64,000 bases of DNA from Bacillus sp. HSf4 (GTDB taxonomy: Bacteria > Bacillota > Bacilli > Bacillales > Bacillaceae). Each line of letters begins with the position of its first letter. Within the stretch, counting starts at the first letter, position 1. The notes under the pieces are model-generated. The model was not told where the DNA came from and did not search any database. It saw only the letters and a list, made by a program, of their open reading frames with translations. Positions 60,441 to 64,000 of the stretch are shown piece after piece. Made by a program: the position numbers and the translations under genes. The DNA lies in the NCBI RefSeq assembly GCF_029537375.1, contig NZ_CP120679.1, positions 2,902,001 through 2,966,000 on the forward strand, given 5' to 3'.

Positions 60441-61115
60441 TTACAAATATCCTTTTTCTTTTAAGCTCACAAATTTTTGATCGCCGATGACAATGTGGTC
60501 GAGCAATTCGATTCCAAGCAGCCGGCCGCACTCATTCAGACGCTTTGTTACATCTATGTCTTCGCGGCTTGGAGCCGGATCTCCGGACGGATGGTTGTGG
60601 ACGCAGATGAAAGAAGCGGCGGAGCGCTTCAACGCCTCTTTAAACACTTCCCTTGGGTGGACAATCGAAGAATTCAGACTCCCGATAAAAACGGTGCGTC
60701 TATGAATGACTTGGTTTTTTGTGTTCAGGTAGAGGCAGACGAAGTGTTCCTGCTGAAGGAAGCGCATGTCTTCCATTAAAAAATTGGCGGCGTCTTCCGG
60801 AAAGCGGATCACATGCCGCTCTTCATAAACCAATTTGTGTATGCGCCGGCCAAGCTCAAGCGCCGCCAAAATGTGAACGGCTTTTGCACGACCGATCCCG
60901 GAAATGCTGGAAAGCTCTTCAACGGACGCTTCTTTTAATAAACGCAGACCGTCAAACGTCTGAAGCAGCCGGTTTGAAAGCTGCAGGACCGATTCTTTTT
61001 TTGTCCCCGTCCTGAGCAGGATCGCCAGCAGTTCGTTGTTTGCCAAGCTTTCGGCCCCTATTGAAAGGAGCCGTTCCCGCGGCCTTTCATCCTCCGGAAA
61101 ATCCCTTAGTTTCAA
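60441..61115 (-). CDS. radC: RadC (YsxA), JAMM-domain protein
   Basis: 224 residues as drawn. Helix-hairpin-helix part (SISGIGRAKAVHILAALELGRRI near 68-90) and a JAMM metal-site HNHPSGDPAPSREDID (near 173-188). Despite the name, the family's role in repair is not confirmed; it is often linked to competence. The start is unsure: TTG at 61115 has no ribosome site at a normal distance. GGGAGGG is followed by codons that would read F-I-I-N-E-L in frame (61136 to 61119), aligned to the M-I-I-N-E-L start of B. subtilis. Confidence 0.9.
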   Translation of the reverse strand: MKLRDFPEDERPRERLLSIGAESLANNELLAILLRTGTKKESVLQLSNRLLQTFDGLRLLKEASVEELSSISGIGRAKAVHILAALELGRRIHKLVYEERHVIRFPEDAANFLMEDMRFLQQEHFVCLYLNTKNQVIHRRTVFIGSLNSSIVHPREVFKEALKRSAASFICVHNHPSGDPAPSREDIDVTKRLNECGRLLGIELLDHIVIGDQKFVSLKEKGYL

Positions 61116-61169
61116 TGACAGTTCGTTTATGATAAACCCTCCCTGTGACTCCCCTTCTCGTTCGGTTCA

Positions 61170-61742
61170 TCAAAAGGAGTGAAACCCGAATGTTTTCAGC
61201 ATTCGCATCGTTTTTGAAATCGGCAGGCCCACAACTGAATAATAGTCACCCTTGATCTCCTTGACAAAGAGCGCGCCTTTTCCCTGAATCCCGTAAGAAC
61301 CCGCTTTGTCAAACGGTTCCCTTGTTGCGATATAAGCGCTGATCTCCTTTTCTTCAAGGGGCCAAAAAACAACCTCTGTTTCTTCAAAAAATGTTTCACA
61401 TCTGCTGTTTGACTTGATGCAGACACCTGTCAGCACTGAATGGGTTTGTCCGGAAAGCATGTTAAGCATCCTTTCCGCGTCGTCTGAGTCCTTGGGCTTG
61501 CCCAAACAAACACCGTCAAAACACACAATCGTGTCTGCGCCAAGCACAACAGCATCGGGATGCTGTTCGGATACTGTACGCACTTTTTGTTCCGCCAACC
61601 ATTTGACGTTTTCTGCAGGCGAAAAGTTTCGACTTAATTTTTCTTCTGCATTGCTTACAACAATGTCGTACGGAATTTGAAGAAGATCGAGGAGTTCCTT
61701 TCTGCGGGGTGATTGTGAAGCTAAAATCAGCTGTCGTGTCAT
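61170..61742 (-). CDS. maf: Maf, nucleotide pyrophosphatase
   Basis: 190 residues. Signature [13 protein letters not shown] (near 6-18), GADTIV (near 69-74) and [17 protein letters not shown] (near 143-159). Maf proteins hydrolyse dTTP/UTP or modified nucleotides and their excess blocks septation. The ATG at 61742 is chosen (AGG about 9 bases upstream; one residue longer than B. subtilis). Just upstream of radC-mreB. Confidence 0.95.
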   Translation of the reverse strand: MTRQLILASQSPRRKELLDLLQIPYDIVVSNAEEKLSRNFSPAENVKWLAEQKVRTVSEQHPDAVVLGADTIVCFDGVCLGKPKDSDDAERMLNMLSGQTHSVLTGVCIKSNSRCETFFEETEVVFWPLEEKEISAYIATREPFDKAGSYGIQGKGALFVKEIKGDYYSVVGLPISKTMRMLKTFGFHSF

Positions 61743-61867
61743 AGAAGCCATCCTTTCATGGGTTTTTGCATCAGAAAAAAAGATACCTGCCTGTTTTATC
61801 CTACCAAAAGAACGCGAGAGCCACAATTTCAGAAAAATAACTTTTTGATGACAAAAAGCGGCAAAAA

Positions 61868-61897
61868 TAAAAAAACCAGCCGCACAGGCTGGTTTTT
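61868..61897 (-). terminator. Terminator after spoIIB
   Basis: Minus strand AAACCAGCC tgtgc GGCTGGTTTTTTT. Confidence 0.93.
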
Positions 61898-61905
61898 CAC
61901 ATTGT

Positions 61906-62928
61906 TTACTTGATTTGGCCCAAGAGCAGCTGCTGGCTTTTCCAGCCGTTCGCTGTCGTCGGATTCTCCAGCAGGTCTGCGGCTTGAAGGATGGCCTCTT
62001 TTGTCTTTTCCGCGTCTTCTTTGGGTTGTATACCGTCTATTTTCGCTTTTAGGTCAGCGACATTTTTGGATGTAACCTCAGCACCGAGAATCGCTTTGGC
62101 GGACAGCTCAGCCGCTTCTTCAAAAACCGGGGCTAGCCCTGAAGCCAATGAAACCGGAAGCTCCTTGCCGCCCCATGCTTCAAAGTCATGATCGATTAAT
62201 ATTTGGCCCAGTTCAGTTGTCATCTGCTTTTCCCCGGTTATGCCGGCGATGACGTAAAACCCGTCTTCTTTCGACAGGGAAACGGCGGCATAGCCTTTGT
62301 CTGTTAATTGGGAAGTCAGCGTTTCCGCCCCTTCTTTAGAAGAAAACTTGCCCGCCTGGACAGCAAAGCTGTTAAACTCTTCTCCCGCAGCTTTTTCTCC
62401 CCCGTTCTGCTGACTGTCATCGCCCGCTTTAACCGTCTGGCTGTCTTCCGCATCTGACCCAAGGCTGCCTGATGCCGGCACATCTTCTTTGTTGGCCGCA
62501 AGATTCAAGGCGAACACCCCGAGGCCTGTCCCGAGCAAAACGGCAAATATAATCGTGACTGCGAAGCGCTTGACGGGATATGCAAGTGACTTTTTTGTTT
62601 TGGGATGGCTTTTTTTGTTTTCGTTTTTCTTTTTATAAGGTGTAACCACTTTCGGATCGTCTTTCAACACGTTTTCTTCTTCATCGGGAGGAACCCATGT
62701 AAATTCGTCTTGTCCGGTCTTCCCGTCTTCTTTTGAAGCCGATATTTCCTGTTCCGCCTTGCGCTTTTCCTCCCAATTCGAAAAGGTTAGTTTTTTTTGC
62801 TCAAGATTTTTTGAACATTCTTTTTCATTTCCGTAGATTGTCTCTTCTTTGCCGTTGATCATCACTTTAAGGGGATCTGCTTTATGCGGTTGTCCGGTCG
62901 AATGTTTTTTGCTTTTCCGTTTTTTCAT
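61906..62928 (-). CDS. spoIIB: SpoIIB, septal peptidoglycan/engulfment protein with SPOR domain
   Basis: 340 residues: charged cytoplasmic N-terminus ([32 protein letters not shown]), one membrane helix (about 120-143: [22 protein letters not shown]), acidic linker and a SPOR domain (about 184-255: [21 protein letters not shown]) that binds denuded glycan at septa. It assists septum dissolution at engulfment. The ATG at 62928 has AGGG 6 bases upstream; an ATG at 62961 has none. Position between comC and maf as in B. subtilis. Confidence 0.9.
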   Translation of the reverse strand: MKKRKSKKHSTGQPHKADPLKVMINGKEETIYGNEKECSKNLEQKKLTFSNWEEKRKAEQEISASKEDGKTGQDEFTWVPPDEEENVLKDDPKVVTPYKKKNENKKSHPKTKKSLAYPVKRFAVTIIFAVLLGTGLGVFALNLAANKEDVPASGSLGSDAEDSQTVKAGDDSQQNGGEKAAGEEFNSFAVQAGKFSSKEGAETLTSQLTDKGYAAVSLSKEDGFYVIAGITGEKQMTTELGQILIDHDFEAWGGKELPVSLASGLAPVFEEAAELSAKAILGAEVTSKNVADLKAKIDGIQPKEDAEKTKEAILQAADLLENPTTANGWKSQQLLLGQIK

Positions 62929-63076
62929 ATCCTTCCCTCGCTTTCTTTCTATGTTTATCATGATCTTTAAGGCGGAACCCCCGCCATTTTCTAGGACGTG
63001 TCAGAGAGGGAAGCCAAAAGGAAGGAGGAGGTCTCCTGAAGGCTGTCCCTCTTATTGTCCACACTTTACCACAGCC

Positions 63077-63113
63077 CGAAAAAAAAAGAACAAGACTTTT
63101 GTCGTCTCGTTCA
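63077..63113 (-). terminator. Terminator after comC
   Basis: Minus strand GAACGAGAC gacaaaa GTCTTGTTC then nine T. Confidence 0.92.
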
Positions 63114-63133
63114 AAAAGGTTTCGTCAATTTTC

Positions 63134-63883
63134 TCATATGTGCAACAGTTCAATATATGAATCAATCAACGGTTCTCCATAGAAGCAGACAATCACTGTT
63201 CCGATTAAAATGGCAGGTGCAAAAGGTATCGGCTCGCTTCCTTTGACCTTTCCGGCGATCATTCCGGCGAAGCCCAGCAATGTTCCTGCCGCTGCGGAGA
63301 TAAAAAAAACGGGAAAAATCAGCCTTGCGCCAAGGACAAAGCCAATAACGGCGAACAATTTCACATCTCCCCCGCCGATCCCATCCTTCGCGAACAGCTT
63401 GACAATAAACGGCAACAGGAGACCGGCGGCCGCTCCTGTCAAGCCGGAATACCAGGGCTCAAGCGGAACCAGCATTCTGCCAATGACGAAAAAAGGCAGA
63501 AAAAAACAAAGGATGGCATCTGGAATCACCATATACGCGATATCTGAAACCAACACGATCAAAAGCAAGGAAAAAAGGGCGAGCATGAGCAGCAGCTCTC
63601 CCGGGCTTTTAAAACGGAGCCCCGCCAAGACAAACAGCAATGCAGTCAACAGTTCAACAGCGGGATAAAGGATGGAAACAGGGCTTTTACAGCCCTTGCA
63701 TTTTCCGCGCAGAAACAGGTATGACAAAACCGGAATAAGCTCAAGGGAGGTCAGTTTGCGGCGGCAGACAGGACATGAGGAGCGGGGGAAGATCAGCGAT
63801 ATTTTGCCGGGGATGCGGCGGCCGGTTGCATTAAAAAAAGAGCCGAGCACTAAGCCTGATAAAAAAAGATAAGCCAAAAACAT
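63134..63883 (-). CDS. comC: ComC, prepilin/pseudopilin peptidase (A24)
   Basis: 249 residues, seven to eight membrane helices. Zinc-binding cysteines in CPVCRRKL and CKGCKS (near 37-65), active-site aspartates in VLVSDIAYMVIP and GIGGGDVKLFAVIGF. It cleaves and methylates ComG pseudopilins for DNA uptake. The ATG at 63883 has GAGG 9 bases upstream; GTG 63898 and ATG 63889 are in frame. I looked for the ComK box (AAAA-N5-TTTT pairs) upstream and found none inside the window. Confidence 0.95.
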   Translation of the reverse strand: MFLAYLFLSGLVLGSFFNATGRRIPGKISLIFPRSSCPVCRRKLTSLELIPVLSYLFLRGKCKGCKSPVSILYPAVELLTALLFVLAGLRFKSPGELLLMLALFSLLLIVLVSDIAYMVIPDAILCFFLPFFVIGRMLVPLEPWYSGLTGAAAGLLLPFIVKLFAKDGIGGGDVKLFAVIGFVLGARLIFPVFFISAAAGTLLGFAGMIAGKVKGSEPIPFAPAILIGTVIVCFYGEPLIDSYIELLHI

Positions 63884-64000
63884 CAGCATCAGCCTCACAA
63901 GTTATTTACCCGGCAAAAAGACCGGGAGCTGTTATTTTAGCAGACAAGGTGAGGTATCGCTTTTCCTAAAACAATAAAATGCGTCCTCAGCCATAGGCTA
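63884..64000. other. Right edge: non-coding
   Basis: Contains a hairpin CCCGG...CCGGG (about 63908-63926) without a T tract and an AT-rich stretch. No gene seen. The upstream gene (folC in B. subtilis) must lie beyond the window. Confidence 0.5.

Noticed and set aside
63884..64000. ComK box upstream of comC
   Set aside because: No AAAA-N5-TTTT pair was found inside the window; the AT-rich patches do not have the spacing.

Overview
The window is a core chromosomal segment of a Bacillus subtilis-group organism, most likely Bacillus licheniformis or B. paralicheniformis. Two things point there. The proteins and the gene order (yrzB-yrrK-yrzL-alaS ... recD2 ... cymR ... hisS-aspS ... relA ... 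secDF ... ruvAB ... safA ... nadABC/nifS ... obg-spo0B ... minCD-mreBCD-radC-maf-spoIIB-comC) follow the B. subtilis yrz/yrv/yrb/ysx region. Several loci (glnQHMP, csbX, yrbD/yrbE as I remember the B. subtilis map) are absent and replaced by other small genes. The species call is from memory of gene order and protein similarity, not from a search. Most genes are on the minus strand. No tRNA, rRNA, insertion sequence, prophage or CRISPR array is visible.

Left part (1-12 kb): yrzB (edge), yrrK, yrzL, alaS with an alanine T-box and a consensus promoter, yrrI, three small genes, recD2, the TPR gene yrrB, then the tRNA-thiolation pair mnmA/yrvO with the cysteine regulator cymR. The cymR mRNA starts with a roughly 200-nt GC-rich multi-hairpin leader that I cannot match to a known riboswitch class. 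12-23 kb: rarA (+), tcdA, 6S-1 RNA (bsrA), the hisS-aspS operon with its own T-box, the multi-SH3 amidase yrvJ (+), and dtd-relA-apt-recJ.

26-37 kb: secDF, comN, spoVB (+), yrbG, yrzE (+), yajC-tgt-queA (tRNA queuosine), ruvAB, and the sporulation checkpoint gene bofC. 37-41 kb is the variable part: a degenerate kinase-like gene, a 42-aa protein, an SspH-type spore protein with a candidate sigma-G promoter, a DinB-fold protein, a membrane-anchored poly-gamma-glutamate hydrolase-like protein behind a possible attenuator, a 59-aa four-cysteine protein and an Asn/Gln-rich protein. 41-44 kb: yrbC (YebC), coxA and safA (spore cortex/coat), with a clear internal translation start in safA.

44-49 kb: NAD synthesis (nadB-nadC-nadA, minus) faces nifS-niaR (plus) across a shared palindrome-rich promoter region. 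49-53.6 kb: pheA-pheB, obg-spo0B, and rplU-ysxB-rpmA with the L21 leader. Here L27 carries the N-terminal extension that the neighbouring protease removes. 53.7-57 kb: spoIVFA-spoIVFB (sigma-K activation), then an extra SRPBCC/ArsR gene pair with a 14-bp inverted-repeat operator. 56-64 kb: minCD, mreBCD, radC, maf, spoIIB and comC (cell shape, division, septation, competence).
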